64,000 bases of DNA from Streptomyces sp. NBC_00091 (GCF_026343185.1 NZ_JAPEMA010000003.1:434001-498000), one strand, 5' to 3'. Counted from the stretch's first letter, positions 36,653 to 45,584 are shown. Notes: generated by a model from the sequence alone, not told the origin. Numbers and translations are program-made.

Positions 36653-36982
36653 TCACTCCGTCGCCGTCCAGTCGTAGAAGCGCGTGGCCATCGCGTCGGC
36701 CGGGGAGCGCCAGGTTTCCGGGTCGTACGGCTGGATGAAGGGCTGGAGGTCGTAGCTGATGCGCATGAACCGCGGGTCGTTGCGGGACTCCTGGATGCGC
36801 TCGCCGCCGTCGTCCTCGGCGAAGTCCTGGAGGTGGAAGTAGAGCCCGTTGTACGAGAAGAGCCGCCGGCGCAGCGTGCCCATGCGCTGCGGCATGTCGG
36901 TCCGGTCGAACTCGGCGAAGAGCTTGGCCACCTCGGCGCTCGAGCGGACGTCCATCCGCGCCACGATCAGGTTGCTGTGCAT
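36653..36982 (-). CDS. TcmI-family polyketide cyclase
   Basis: A 109-residue ferredoxin-like-fold cyclase (UrdF/JadI type), which closes the later rings of the angular skeleton. The N-terminus HSNLIVARMDVRSSAEVAKLFAEFDRTDMP and LYFHLQDFAED are typical, as is the C-terminal FIQPYDPETWRSPADAMATRFYDW. Size and position directly before KS-alpha match angucycline clusters. ATG start at 36982 follows GGAGAGAG. Confidence 0.93.
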   Translation of the reverse strand: MHSNLIVARMDVRSSAEVAKLFAEFDRTDMPQRMGTLRRRLFSYNGLYFHLQDFAEDDGGERIQESRNDPRFMRISYDLQPFIQPYDPETWRSPADAMATRFYDWTATE

Positions 36983-37013
36983 TTTTTCTACTCTCTCCAG
37001 GGATCGGCGGGGG

Positions 37014-37682
37014 TCAGCGGGACGTGGTGGGTCCGTACAGCCGGATGAAGTCGTCGACTCCGTCGGCGATGAGCGCGTCCTCCTCGTGCCGCACGAGCGG
37101 CAGCGCGCCGTGGAAGGAGCGCTGTACGACGGACGAGGGGACCAGCAGGATGAAACGTTCCGCCGCCTGGTCGGCGTCGGTGATCTCGAGCAGGCCCCGG
37201 GCGGCGACCTGGCGGAGCCGGCGGGCCAGCTCGCGGCGGGCCTGGCGGGGGCCGGTGGCCTGCCACTTCTCCACGGCCTCGACGGGCAGGCTGGTGACCT
37301 CGGCGCTGATGTGCCGGACGATCGCGAAGTGCTCGCGGAAGGCCTCCAGCGGCGCCAGCCAGGCCCGGCCGAGCGCGATCAGGTCCTGGCGCAGGTCGGT
37401 GATCTCCGCGAGGTAGCTCTCGGCCACCGCCGCGAGGGTGGCGGCGACGGAGACGGAGCTGTCCAGCAGCACGCTCAGCAGGAGCTGCTCGTGGTCCGGG
37501 AAGTGCCGTCCGACGACTTCCGGTTCCACCCCGGCCTCGGCGGCCGTGGCTTCGGCGGTGCAGTGCCTCCAGCCCTCGCGGGCCAGGACGGTCCGGGCCG
37601 CCCGTACGATGTCGCGGCGCTCCCCGTCCGGGCCGGCCGGAGCGGGGGGTACGCGCTCGATCGTTGCTTGCGGCGTTGCCAT
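37014..37682 (-). CDS. TetR-family regulator inside the core operon
   Basis: A 222-residue TetR with an N-terminal extension of about 20 residues before the HTH (RRDIVRAARTVLAREGW...TAEATAAEAGVEPEVVGRHFPDHEQLL). It is not of the ArpA/GBL-receptor type seen elsewhere in the window. It is placed between the FAD monooxygenase and the cyclase, 84 and 31 bp from them, all on the minus strand, so it is transcribed with the PKS genes and could control them or an exporter. Ligand unknown. Confidence 0.88.
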   Translation of the reverse strand: MATPQATIERVPPAPAGPDGERRDIVRAARTVLAREGWRHCTAEATAAEAGVEPEVVGRHFPDHEQLLLSVLLDSSVSVAATLAAVAESYLAEITDLRQDLIALGRAWLAPLEAFREHFAIVRHISAEVTSLPVEAVEKWQATGPRQARRELARRLRQVAARGLLEITDADQAAERFILLVPSSVVQRSFHGALPLVRHEEDALIADGVDDFIRLYGPTTSR

Positions 37683-37766
37683 GTGTGGTTCCTCCGGTTG
37701 ACGTTCTGTCCGGCCGCCGGTACGTCGGCAGTCAGGGGGTGCGCCGGTCGTCGGGGGACCCCGCGG

Positions 37767-39236
37767 TCAGGGGGTTCCGAACCAGCGTTCGAGCGCCATC
37801 GGCAGGTCGTGGTGGCTGCCGGGCGCGGCCCATGCCACGTATCCGTCGGGCCGGATCAGCAGGGCGGTGGTGTCGTGCAGTCCGTCGGCCCCGTACGACG
37901 CCTCGCGCGGCCGGGCGGTGACGGTGTCGACCCGCTCCGACCAGGCGGCGGCGCGCTGGCGCAGCCGGGGGTTGTCCGCCAGGTCGAGGAGCACCCCGCG
38001 GGCGGGGTGCAGCAGTTCGGTGCTGGAGGTGGGGCCGCCGGCGCCGGCCAGCTCCAGGTGCGGCATGCGCCGGCCGAGCAGCGGGTGGCCGCCCCTGCCC
38101 ACGTCGTAGGAGATCTCCAGGCCGGTCACCATGGCGGCGAGGTGGCGGGCCACGTCCTCGTACGCCATGAGTTCCCCGAGGGCGTCGCGCAGCGGCTGGA
38201 CCTCCGCGCCGCTCAGGAACAGCAGCCCCTGGGCGCGGGTGTTCATCAGCAGCCGCCGGCCGACGGGGTGCCGCTCGCCGTGGTAGGTGTCGAGCAGGCT
38301 CAGCGGGGCCCGGCCCAGGACGACCGCGGCGAGCTTCCAGCCGAGGTTGACGGCGTCCTGGATCCCGGTGTTCATGCCCTGTCCGCCGGCGGGCAGGTGG
38401 ATGTGCGCCGCGTCGCCGGCCAGCAGCACCCGGCCGCGCCGGTACTCGGTGACCTGCCGTGCCGCGTCTCCGAAGGCGCTCACCCACACCGGCTCGGCGG
38501 CCGATATGTCCTCGCCGGTCAGCCGCTGCCAGGCGGCCGCGACCTCCTCGAAGGCCGGCGGGCTCTCGCGCCGGCGCGGGGGCGTGCCGCGTTCGCAGAC
38601 GACGATGCGGGTGGTGCCGCCGGGCAGCGGGCCCACCATCACCATGCCGCCCGGCAGGGTCTCGCCGATCATGCGGGGCTTGAGCTCGATGCCCTTGATG
38701 TCGGCGAGGTACATCTCCATGGTGGCCGCGGTGCCGGGGAAGTCGAAGCCGGCCGCCTTGCGTACGGTGCTGCGGCCGCCGTCACAGCCCACCAGCCAGC
38801 CGGCGCGCAGGGTGTGCGTCCCGTCCGGGCCGCGGACCTCGACCTCGACGCCCTCGCCGTCGTCGCGTACCGAGAGCACCTCGTGGCCGCGCCGGATGTC
38901 GGCGCCCAGGCCGGTGGCCCATTCCTCGAGGTGGGTCTCGGTCACGGACTGCGGCACGGTCTTGGCGGCCTGGCAGGCGCCGTCGAGCACACCGAAGTCC
39001 AGCGGCAGTCCGCCGAAGTGGCCCAGCGTGCTCCGCTCGATCTCGCCGAAGCGCGCGAGCAGCCCGCGCTGGTCGAAGGTCTCCAGCGTGCGCGTGGTGA
39101 AGCCGAGCCCGCGCGATTCGCCTGTACGCCGTTCAAGGCGTTCCAGGACGACGACGGCGACTCCCGCCAGCCGCAGTTCCCCGGCGAGCATCATGCCTGC
39201 GGGGCCCGCGCCGACGACGATCACTGGGGCGTCCAT
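37767..39236 (-). CDS. FAD-dependent aromatic monooxygenase (PgaE/UrdE type)
   Basis: A 489-residue class A flavoprotein hydroxylase. GAGPAGMMLAGELRLAG binds the ADP, VGCDGGRSTVRKA is the DG motif and GDAAHIHLPAGGQGMNTG closes the FAD site. Its relatives hydroxylate C-12 of angucyclines. ATG 39236 is favoured by AAGGAG just upstream. It is the promoter-proximal gene of the core operon, and the 255-bp gap to 39493 should hold its promoter. Confidence 0.93.
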   Translation of the reverse strand: MDAPVIVVGAGPAGMMLAGELRLAGVAVVVLERLERRTGESRGLGFTTRTLETFDQRGLLARFGEIERSTLGHFGGLPLDFGVLDGACQAAKTVPQSVTETHLEEWATGLGADIRRGHEVLSVRDDGEGVEVEVRGPDGTHTLRAGWLVGCDGGRSTVRKAAGFDFPGTAATMEMYLADIKGIELKPRMIGETLPGGMVMVGPLPGGTTRIVVCERGTPPRRRESPPAFEEVAAAWQRLTGEDISAAEPVWVSAFGDAARQVTEYRRGRVLLAGDAAHIHLPAGGQGMNTGIQDAVNLGWKLAAVVLGRAPLSLLDTYHGERHPVGRRLLMNTRAQGLLFLSGAEVQPLRDALGELMAYEDVARHLAAMVTGLEISYDVGRGGHPLLGRRMPHLELAGAGGPTSSTELLHPARGVLLDLADNPRLRQRAAAWSERVDTVTARPREASYGADGLHDTTALLIRPDGYVAWAAPGSHHDLPMALERWFGTP

Positions 39237-39388
39237 CACGTCTCCTTGAATTCGCCTCCGGAGACAGTGCACCGGATCTTGACTACAAGGTTCTTCGGAC
39301 GCGAGCGGCCGTTCAATGGCGCTGGATTCAGGAGTAGGTCAGGTTCCACAAGGGCCGGTCCGGTGCGTCGGAGGGCGGCCAAGGGAAT

Positions 39389-39406
39389 GTCAAACACCGG
39401 TCAGAC
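39389..39406 (-). promoter_or_regulatory. Possible SARP site before the monooxygenase gene
   Basis: TGAC occurs twice on the minus strand 11 bp apart (GTCAAA at 39389 and GTCAGA at 39400 on the + strand), about 155 bp upstream of ATG 39236. The motif resembles the last two repeats of the arrays at 12314 and 22563 but the first two are missing, so this is a weaker candidate. No convincing -10 box was found. Confidence 0.4.
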
Positions 39407-39492
39407 GCCTCGATCCGAGTCCTACCGGATGCCGTGCGGACCGCTGTTGAGCCACTGCTCGGTCTTCTGTTCGCGTGGAGGGCGGGGACGGG

Positions 39493-40341
39493 TCAGGTAC
39501 GCGCCGCCGCCCGCCGGTCGAAGCAGTCCCGTACATCGCTCTCGTTGTAGTACGTACGGCCCGCGCGGTTGCGCCTGCGCCAGCGTTCCTCGCTCGCCAG
39601 CCGGTAGACGGTCCCCGTCGGCGTGTGCCACAGCTGCGCGATGTCGGCGGCGGTCAGCCAGCGTTCGGTTTTTGCCGCCGCCTCGGCGGCGGGCTCGCGC
39701 GCGGAGTCCATGGAGCGGCTGAGCCCGCTCCACTGGTCGCTGGTCCAGCGGTGGCCGGGGTCCGCGGCGCAGACGATCGCCGGCCCCTCGGCCCGCGCCC
39801 CCGCGCGTACGGCGAGGGCCAGGGCCCCGGAGCAGCCGGGCTCGGGGCAGTCGCCGAGGCGGATGCTGCGGGCCGGGTCGGGGAAGGCCGCGCGGCGCCC
39901 GGCCCGCACCAGCCGGGCGATCTCCTCGGTGGCCTCGGCGGCGGCGGAGTGGGCGGCGAGCCAGTCGGCGTTGCGCAGCAGGAAGGCGGTGAGCGCGGCG
40001 ACGGTGCGCGGCGGCGAGGTGAAGCCGCGCTGCTGGGCGACCAGCCCGCTCCAGGAGCCCAGTACGGAGACCATCTTGGCCCGTACGTCGGCCGCGGCCC
40101 CGTTGAAGGGCAGGCCGGGCAGGTCCCCTCCGGTGGTGCGTTCGCGCAGGCTGCCGGGGGCCGCGCCGCCGAGTACCCGCCCGCACTCCTCGTAGAGGTG
40201 CGCCAGTTCCGTCAGGCCTGCGGCGAAGTGCTCCCGGCACGGCCGGCACAGCCGGCTGCCGTCGGCCGTCCGCCTGCGGGGCCGTCCGCCGGCGTGGCCG
40301 GTGCGGCAGCCCTCCCCGTGGCACAGTGCCGTCGCTGTCAT
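39493..40341 (-). CDS. DNA-binding protein with cysteine-rich N-terminus and excisionase-like HTH
   Basis: A 282-residue protein. Residues about 5-40 hold paired cysteines (CHGEGCRTGH, CRPCREHF), a middle pair is CPEPGC, and the last 55 residues resemble a winged helix of the MerR/excisionase kind (WLTAADIAQLWHTPTGTVYRLASEERW). Possibly a Zn-stabilised regulator. It is 36 bp after the response regulator on the same strand, so probably co-transcribed. I do not recognise the exact family; function as a regulator of the cluster is inference. Confidence 0.72.
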   Translation of the reverse strand: MTATALCHGEGCRTGHAGGRPRRRTADGSRLCRPCREHFAAGLTELAHLYEECGRVLGGAAPGSLRERTTGGDLPGLPFNGAAADVRAKMVSVLGSWSGLVAQQRGFTSPPRTVAALTAFLLRNADWLAAHSAAAEATEEIARLVRAGRRAAFPDPARSIRLGDCPEPGCSGALALAVRAGARAEGPAIVCAADPGHRWTSDQWSGLSRSMDSAREPAAEAAAKTERWLTAADIAQLWHTPTGTVYRLASEERWRRRNRAGRTYYNESDVRDCFDRRAAART

Positions 40342-40376
40342 GTCCGTCCCCCCTCGGCTCGTGTCGTCGGGCCGGC

Positions 40377-41150
40377 TCAGGCGCCCTGGCCGAACCGGAA
40401 GCCGACGCCGCGGATCGTGATGATCCAGCCGGCGCCGATCTTGTTGCGCAGCGTGCTCACGTGCGTGTCGACGGTCCGGCGGGACCAGGAGTCGCCCCAG
40501 ACCTGCTGCATCAGCATCTTGCGCGGGATGACGGTGTCGGGATGGGACGCGAGGAGGTAGAGCATGTCGAACTCCTTGCGCGTGGTCTCGACGGGCTTCC
40601 CGTGCAGGCTCACCTCCCGCGTGCCCGCGTCGATCCGCAGCGGACCGCAGGTGATGGTGGCCGCGACGGGCCGGGTCGGCCGCGCCCGGCGCATGACCGC
40701 CTCCATCCGCGCCATCAGCTCGCGGAATCCGTACGGCTTGACCAGGTAGTCGTCGGCGCCGGCCTGCAGGCCCAGGACCCGGTCCAGCTCGCTGCCGCGG
40801 GCGGTGACCGCGATCACCGGGATCTCGTGGGCCGCGCGGATGCCCCGGCAGACCTCAAGCCCGTCCAGGTCGGGGAGTTCCAGGTCCAGCAGGACGAGGT
40901 CGGCGTCGGCGTAGCTGCGCAGGGCCTCGCTCCCGGTGCCGACGATGTCGACCTCGTGTCCGTGTCGGCGCAGGCCGCGTGCCAGGGTCTCGCCCTCGAT
41001 CGTGTTGCTCTCCACGATGAGGATCCGCCACAGGGCGGACTGCGTCGGCGCGTGCTGTGACGCCCTCAGCCCCTCGGCCGGCAGGAACCCCCCGTTCACT
41101 CCCGCGGCGGCTGTGTGAGGTTCCAGTACAGCGATGGTCCGCTGGTTCAT
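40377..41150 (-). CDS. Atypical OmpR-family response regulator (JadR1-like)
   Basis: A 257-residue protein with an N-terminal extension (about 40 residues), a receiver (about 43-155) and a winged-helix DNA-binding domain (about 165-255; RKEFDMLYLLAS, WSRRTVDTHVSTLRNKIG). The receiver keeps the phospho-acceptor Asp (VLLDLELPD), Thr and Lys (DYLVKPYG), but the acidic pair that normally binds Mg reads ESNT instead of DDE, so one acid is missing. No sensor kinase is near. Such receivers in jadomycin-type loci sense the end product rather than phosphate. The promoter has an ARE-like palindrome shared with the divergent TetR. Confidence 0.88.
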   Translation of the reverse strand: MNQRTIAVLEPHTAAAGVNGGFLPAEGLRASQHAPTQSALWRILIVESNTIEGETLARGLRRHGHEVDIVGTGSEALRSYADADLVLLDLELPDLDGLEVCRGIRAAHEIPVIAVTARGSELDRVLGLQAGADDYLVKPYGFRELMARMEAVMRRARPTRPVAATITCGPLRIDAGTREVSLHGKPVETTRKEFDMLYLLASHPDTVIPRKMLMQQVWGDSWSRRTVDTHVSTLRNKIGAGWIITIRGVGFRFGQGA

Positions 41151-41195
41151 CTGCCCCCCTCCCTCAAGCTCGGTTGAGTCAACGTCAACGAAGAT

Positions 41196-41217
41196 ACAAA
41201 CCGCTTCGTCGGTTTGT
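41196..41217. promoter_or_regulatory. ARE-like palindrome between the response regulator and TetR genes
   Basis: ACAAACCG-cttcgt-CGGTTTGT: perfect 8-bp arms with a 6-nt spacer, a textbook size for the autoregulatory element bound by ArpA-like receptors. It lies 46 bp from the response regulator start and 162 bp from the TetR start, so both genes can be controlled. The core CGGTTTGTCAA is repeated at 45551 and 60992. Just upstream GTTGAGTCAAC at 41173-41183 is another palindrome. Confidence 0.75.
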
Positions 41218-41378
41218 CAAAGCCCGTAAATCTCAGCAAGGTTCGCGATAAATAGACCAAATCGGGCCACCGAAGGGCAAGACACGCCGTCAAACCGGCC
41301 ACGAACGGGCACCTATACGCGGTTCCCATACCAACGGCGCGGTTTAATAATGGAAGGAAACTGATACAGGAGCTATGC

Positions 41379-41996
41379 GTGATGAAACAAGAACGCGCCG
41401 TCCGAACCCGTCATGCACTGATTGAGTCAGCCGCGACCGTGTTCGGACGGCGCGGCTACGCAGAGGCGACGCTGAGCATGATCAGCGTCGGGGCCGGGGT
41501 GAGCCCGGGCGCCCTGCACTTCCACTTCGAGAACAAGGCGGCGGTCGCCGAGGCCGTCGAGGCCGCCGGGGCCAAGGCCCTGCGCGCGGTCGCCCGCGAG
41601 GTGTACGCGCAGCGGACGTCCGCCCTCCAGGCCCTGGCCGACAGCTCCCAGGCCCTCGCCGGGCTGCTCCTGTCCGATGTCGTGGCGCGGGCCGGCTTCC
41701 GGCTGGGCCGGGAGCCGGCGTACGCGTCCGCCTGCGCCCTGCCCAGGGAGTGGCACGAGTACGTCCACCGGCTGCTGACGGAGGCCTCCGAGGAGGGCGC
41801 CCTGCTGCCCGGCCTCAACCACCGCAGCGTCGCGGCGACGGTGGTGGCGGCCACCCTCGGCTTCGAGGCCCTGGGCCGCGACGACCCGCAGTGGCTCGCA
41901 CCGCGCACGCTGGCCGGTTTCTGGCGGGTGGTCATGCCCTGCCTGGCCGTCCCCGCCACGCTGCGAAGACTGGACACGGCGGGGCGCGGGAGCTGA
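41379..41996 (+). CDS. ArpA-like TetR regulator (pseudo-GBL-receptor, JadR2 type)
   Basis: A 205-residue regulator, HTH at about 10-55 (RHALIESAATVFGRRGYAEATLS, SPGALHFHFENKAAVAEAV) in the GBL-receptor style. GTG 41379 or ATG 41382 both fit AGGAG upstream. It is divergent from the response regulator over a palindromic operator, the JadR1/JadR2 arrangement of jadomycin-type loci, where such proteins bind late pathway signals rather than GBLs. It is a paralogue of the TetR at 61174-61821. Confidence 0.88.
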   Translation: MMKQERAVRTRHALIESAATVFGRRGYAEATLSMISVGAGVSPGALHFHFENKAAVAEAVEAAGAKALRAVAREVYAQRTSALQALADSSQALAGLLLSDVVARAGFRLGREPAYASACALPREWHEYVHRLLTEASEEGALLPGLNHRSVAATVVAATLGFEALGRDDPQWLAPRTLAGFWRVVMPCLAVPATLRRLDTAGRGS

Positions 41997-42004
41997 GCAG
42001 CAGT

Positions 42005-42039
42005 GCGGCCCGCCACCGCGGGGGACGGTGGCGGGCCGC
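42005..42039. terminator. Bidirectional terminator between TetR and aromatase genes
   Basis: A perfect 14-bp stem (GCGGCCCGCCACCG / CGGTGGCGGGCCGC) with a 7-nt loop, 8 nt after the TetR stop and 42 nt before the stop of the convergent aromatase gene; it can serve both. Confidence 0.8.
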
Positions 42040-42081
42040 TGTCAGGGGGCGCCGCGAGGGCTACGGGCGGGCCAGGGGTGT

Positions 42082-43044
42082 CTACACCGAGCGCAGGGTC
42101 CTGACCGGGTCCCCCGCGTCCCGCGTCGCCGGCGCCAGCGTGGCCCGGCTCTCGCGGCCGAGCACCTCGCGCACGTACCGGCGCGCCCGCGCGAGGTCCG
42201 CGTCGGGACCCAGGATCCGCTCCACCGCCGGCTCGTCCAGCAGCGCCTCGTGCCGGCAGACCACGGTGACCCCCGACGCGTCGGGCTCCACGGACCACTC
42301 GCCCGCGTGCGCCGCGAGCAGGGGGTGCGGCCTGGTCCGCTTGAAGACGATCCGCCCGGCCGCCGGGAAGCACACCCGCACCGCTCGCGTGGTGTACTCG
42401 GAGCCGTCGTCGGCCAGGCTGACCAGACGGGTGCGCTGCACCCCGGGCCGGTCCTCGGTCACCTCGGCGTCCACGACGTGCGCGACCTGCCCGGGCCAGG
42501 ACCCCACCTCGTACAGGAAGGCGTAGACCGGCTCGGCCGGGCCCTCGATCCGTACGGACTCCTCGAAGGACATCAGCAGCCCGTCGAGGCGGCGCCAGCG
42601 CTCCGCGGCGGTCCTCAGGCCCGCCAGCGCGGCCCGGTCGCCCTTCTCGACGGAGGCGATGACGCGCTCCGCCTCCGGGCTCCGGCCGCCGAGGACGATC
42701 TCCCGCTCCAGGGTCAGCCGCGACCAGCCGGGTGCCAGCTCCTCCACGCTCCAGCTGCCGCCCGCGGCGGTGACGGGGGCCCCGGGGCGCTCCTCGGAGA
42801 AGGCGACGCTCCGCCGGCCGGCGTCCAGGGTCCGCCGTACGAGCGAGCGCCGCAGTTCCCCGTCCACGTCGGCCCACCGGGCGTACCGGTCGGCGGCCCC
42901 GTCGAAGTCGAGGCGCTCCACGTGGACGGTGTCCGCCACGAACAGCGGCCACTGGGTGGCGTCGGCCACCAGGGTGTACAGGGCTCCGGCGGGCGCGGCC
43001 GCGTCGACCGCGTATGACATCCGGTGCACTCGCTCGACAGACAT
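42082..43044 (-). CDS. Second two-domain aromatase/cyclase
   Basis: A 320-residue protein of two START-like halves, paralogous to the aromatase at 3787-4740 but diverged (YAVDAAAPAGALYTLVADATQWP opens the first half, FEESVRIEGPAEPVYAFLYEVGSWP the second). It is encoded after the orphan ACP (74-bp gap). With the second KS-alpha/CLF it would complete a second PKS set, although the genes are 40 kb apart. Start ATG 43044; RBS GAGAGGTG. Confidence 0.85.
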   Translation of the reverse strand: MSVERVHRMSYAVDAAAPAGALYTLVADATQWPLFVADTVHVERLDFDGAADRYARWADVDGELRRSLVRRTLDAGRRSVAFSEERPGAPVTAAGGSWSVEELAPGWSRLTLEREIVLGGRSPEAERVIASVEKGDRAALAGLRTAAERWRRLDGLLMSFEESVRIEGPAEPVYAFLYEVGSWPGQVAHVVDAEVTEDRPGVQRTRLVSLADDGSEYTTRAVRVCFPAAGRIVFKRTRPHPLLAAHAGEWSVEPDASGVTVVCRHEALLDEPAVERILGPDADLARARRYVREVLGRESRATLAPATRDAGDPVRTLRSV

Positions 43045-43118
43045 CGGACACCTCTCTCAACGCTTGGCACAGAGACTGTCGGCGTCCGCCGGAGTCCGCG
43101 TCGAATACCGCTGGAGTC

Positions 43119-43391
43119 TCAGACGGCGGCGCGGCTGCCCAGCACGCCGTTGACCATTTCGAGGAAGAGCCTCGGGGTGTCGGCGATCTCGAGGAGTTCC
43201 CCGTCGAGGAGGATGTCGAACTTCCGCTCGACCGAACCGATGGTCTGCAGGATGGAGAGACTGTCGTAGCCGAGCTCGATCCAGTACAGGTCCTGGACGT
43301 CCTCGGTCAGCTCGACGCAGTCCTCCTCGCCGCCCCAGACCCGCAGGATGCGGGTCAGGTCGACGAGTTCCAACCGGGCCGTGGCTTGCAT
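43119..43391 (-). CDS. Second type II acyl carrier protein
   Basis: A 90-residue ACP with Ser in ELGYDSLSILQTIG and the usual helices (VDLTRILRVWGG, ADTPRLFLEMVNGVL). ATG 43391 is preferred; GAGAGAGGC lies before it and the longer reading is Arg-rich and not conserved-looking. It is separate from any KS and grouped with the second aromatase, likely serving a second PKS or a starter-loading step. Confidence 0.9.
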   Translation of the reverse strand: MQATARLELVDLTRILRVWGGEEDCVELTEDVQDLYWIELGYDSLSILQTIGSVERKFDILLDGELLEIADTPRLFLEMVNGVLGSRAAV

Positions 43392-43524
43392 GGGCTGCCT
43401 CTCTCCTCGGCCGCCCGCGCGGCGGCGCACACCGGGTCGCCAGCAGCCTGGCCGCCCGTGCTGGAGAGCCCCTCAGGCCTCGACCGAGCCCCGCTGGAGC
43501 CGCCGCGCCTCCCCCCTCCCCCCG

Positions 43525-44346
43525 CTACGCCGCGTAGAGGTCGAAGGTGGAGCTGCGGCGCGGTCCCGCGACCACGTCCAGCGCCGGGTCGACCCGCAGC
43601 ATCGCCTGGTGCAGCCGCTGGAGCTGCTGCGAGGGCTCGACGCCGAGTTCGCCGATGAGGCGGGCCCGGAGCCTGCGGTAGACGTCGAGGGCGGTGGCCT
43701 GCCGGCCCGACCGGTAGAGCGCGACCATCGCCTGCGAGTGCAGCCCTTCGTGCTGCGGGTTCCTGGCCATCAGCTCGGTGAGTTCGGCGAGGAGTTCGGT
43801 GTGCCGGCCCAGGCGCAGGTCGACGTCGATGCGCCGCTCGGTGGTCACCAGCCGGCTCTCCGCCAGCCGCAGCACCTCGATCTCCAGGATCGGCCCGACG
43901 CGTACGTCGACCAGCGCGGGTCCCTGCCACAGGTCGAGCGCCTTGCGCAGCAGGTCGGCCGCGCGCTCGTCGTCACCGTCGTCGAAGGCGGTCTGGCCGG
44001 CGGCCACGTGGGCCTCGTACTCGTGGACGTCCACCGACTCCTGCGGGATCTGGAGCAGGTAGCCGCCGTGCCGGGTGGCGAGCACGTCCTTGGCCGTGCC
44101 GGGGGCTCCCGGCCCCATCGCCGTGCCCAGCCTGCGGCGCAGCTGGAGGATGTACGTCTGCAGGGTGGTGAGCGCGCTCTCGGGCAGCTTCGTCCCCCAG
44201 ATCTCCTCCATGAGGGTGGGTACGGGCATCACCCGGCCCGGGTAGAGCGCGAGAAGCGCCAGGATCTGACGCGGCTTGCCCGCCGTAGGAACGATCGATG
44301 CCCCGTTGACCTCGGCACTCAACGGACCCAGAACCTGAATCTTCAC
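43525..44346 (-). CDS. SARP-family activator (pair 1, member A)
   Basis: A 273-residue SARP. OmpR-type winged helix at about 1-95 (IQVLGPLSAEV, KPRQILALLALYPG, TTLQTYILQLRRRLG) and BTAD at about 100-255 (VDVHEYEAHVAAGQ). GTG 44346 is used because ACGGGAGACC precedes it and the paralogue at 58324-59145 starts identically and has the same length. The last residues STFDLYAA are shared by both. It probably activates PKS promoters; its own upstream region (44347-44658) is unusually A/T-rich for this locus. Confidence 0.92.
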   Translation of the reverse strand: MKIQVLGPLSAEVNGASIVPTAGKPRQILALLALYPGRVMPVPTLMEEIWGTKLPESALTTLQTYILQLRRRLGTAMGPGAPGTAKDVLATRHGGYLLQIPQESVDVHEYEAHVAAGQTAFDDGDDERAADLLRKALDLWQGPALVDVRVGPILEIEVLRLAESRLVTTERRIDVDLRLGRHTELLAELTELMARNPQHEGLHSQAMVALYRSGRQATALDVYRRLRARLIGELGVEPSQQLQRLHQAMLRVDPALDVVAGPRRSSTFDLYAA

Positions 44347-44658
44347 GGTCTCCCGTCTCCCCTCCATATTTCGTCGAGATACTCTCGGTTTTCAGTATTC
44401 GACCCGATGACGGTAAGGCAGCCCAGGGCAACATCACCGGGCGCTCGAGCCGACGTCGAGCGGACCTCCGAAACAGGCGAACAGACGGCAGATTCGAAAG
44501 ACAAGATTCCGATTGGATGTCGAAACCCGTGCTCAGCCCGCCGATCGGGCTCGTCGTCTTTGTTCCGATTCCTGTTTGTGCAAATTAAATCTCAGGTTTT
44601 CCCGGCGCTTTCTTAAATCCCCTGGCACCGCTCCTCCAATGACCGCCGGGCCCGCCTC
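44347..44658 (-). promoter_or_regulatory. A/T-enriched spacer between the two SARPs of pair 1
   Basis: 312 bases with no convincing gene. Noted: GAGATACTCTCGGTTTTCAGTA at 44376-44397, weakly ARE-like (AnATAC..CGGTTTT), 30 bp upstream of the SARP start; a small hairpin AGCCCGccgatCGGGCT at 44537-44553 that may end the upstream SARP transcript; and runs of A/T at 44580-44625. Confidence 0.45.
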
Positions 44659-45480
44659 TCACCCAACCCGGGCGAGCCTCTTGCGGGCGGTCTCCGGGGA
44701 TTCGGCCGGGGTCTCGGGGCCGCTCATGAGGATCGAGCGCTGGAGACTGCGCAGGGCGGCGGAGGGCTCGATGCCCAGTTCGCGCACCAGCGTGGCGCGC
44801 AGCCGCTGGTAGACGCTGAGCGCCTCGCCGCGGCGACCGGAGCGGTGCAGGGCGAGCATGAACTGCCCGTGCAGGTTCTCGTGGATGCGGTAGCGGCTGG
44901 CCAGTACGGTCAGTTCCGCGAGCAACTCCCGGTGCCGGCCGAGCCGCAGATCGGCCTCGATGCGCTGGTCCAGCGCGCACAGCCGGGTCTCCTCCAGCCG
45001 CCGCGTCTCCATGTCCAGCTGCACGCCGCCGTCGACGTCGGCGAAGGCCGGCCCCGACCACAGCGCCAGCGCCTCGCGCAGCAGCCGTGCGGCGTTCGGG
45101 AAGTCCCCGGCGTCCATGGCCCGGTAGCCCATTCCGGCCAGCCGGTCGAATTCGCGGACATCACTGGTCCCGCCGGCGCTGCTCAGCATGTACCCGCCGG
45201 GCAGCGTGACGAGCACGTCCTTGGGGCTCCGCGTCCCGTCGGTGCCCTCCAGCGCGGTGGCGATGAGCCCGCGCAGCTGGAGCACGTACGTCTGGAGCGT
45301 CGTACGGGCACTGCGCGGCGGCTCCGTCCCCCACAGCTCCTCGATCAGCGCGGCCACCGGCACCACCTGGTCCGCGTGCAGCGCCAGCAGCGCCAGCACC
45401 TGCCGGGGCTTGGCGGCGGTGGGCGTGATGGAGACCCCGTTCTCCCGCACGGTCAGTGCGCCCAGTACATCGATGTCCAC
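44659..45480 (-). CDS. SARP-family activator (pair 1, member B)
   Basis: A 273-residue SARP (winged helix about 1-95 with KPRQVLALLALHADQVV and TTLQTYVLQLR; BTAD after). GTG 45480 is chosen because AGGGGAG precedes it exactly as in the paralogue at 60089-60934; ATG 45504 would add eight residues. A 47-base box conserved with that paralogue lies 58 bp upstream. The C-terminus ends with an RKRLARVG tail absent from member A. Confidence 0.92.
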   Translation of the reverse strand: MDIDVLGALTVRENGVSITPTAAKPRQVLALLALHADQVVPVAALIEELWGTEPPRSARTTLQTYVLQLRGLIATALEGTDGTRSPKDVLVTLPGGYMLSSAGGTSDVREFDRLAGMGYRAMDAGDFPNAARLLREALALWSGPAFADVDGGVQLDMETRRLEETRLCALDQRIEADLRLGRHRELLAELTVLASRYRIHENLHGQFMLALHRSGRRGEALSVYQRLRATLVRELGIEPSAALRSLQRSILMSGPETPAESPETARKRLARVG

Positions 45481-45537
45481 GCCGTACTCCCCTGCTTCGT
45501 CCATGGATGACCCCTCGACTTTCGCTGGAACGAGCAA

Positions 45538-45584
45538 AAAACAGCCGAGCCGGTTTGTCAATACCAAACCGGCTGTACCGTTTT
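45538..45584 (-). promoter_or_regulatory. ARE-like operator of SARP B, conserved with the second SARP pair
   Basis: 47 bases starting AAAACAG and ending GTTTT. Inside lies a perfect 10-bp inverted repeat AGCCGGTTTG-tcaatac-CAAACCGGCT (45548-45574). The block aligns without gaps to 60979-61025 upstream of the paralogous SARP, with 35 of 47 identical bases, strongest at GGTTTGTCAAT and AAACCGG. It is 58 bp from GTG 45480, a place where a receptor would block transcription. Confidence 0.8.
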
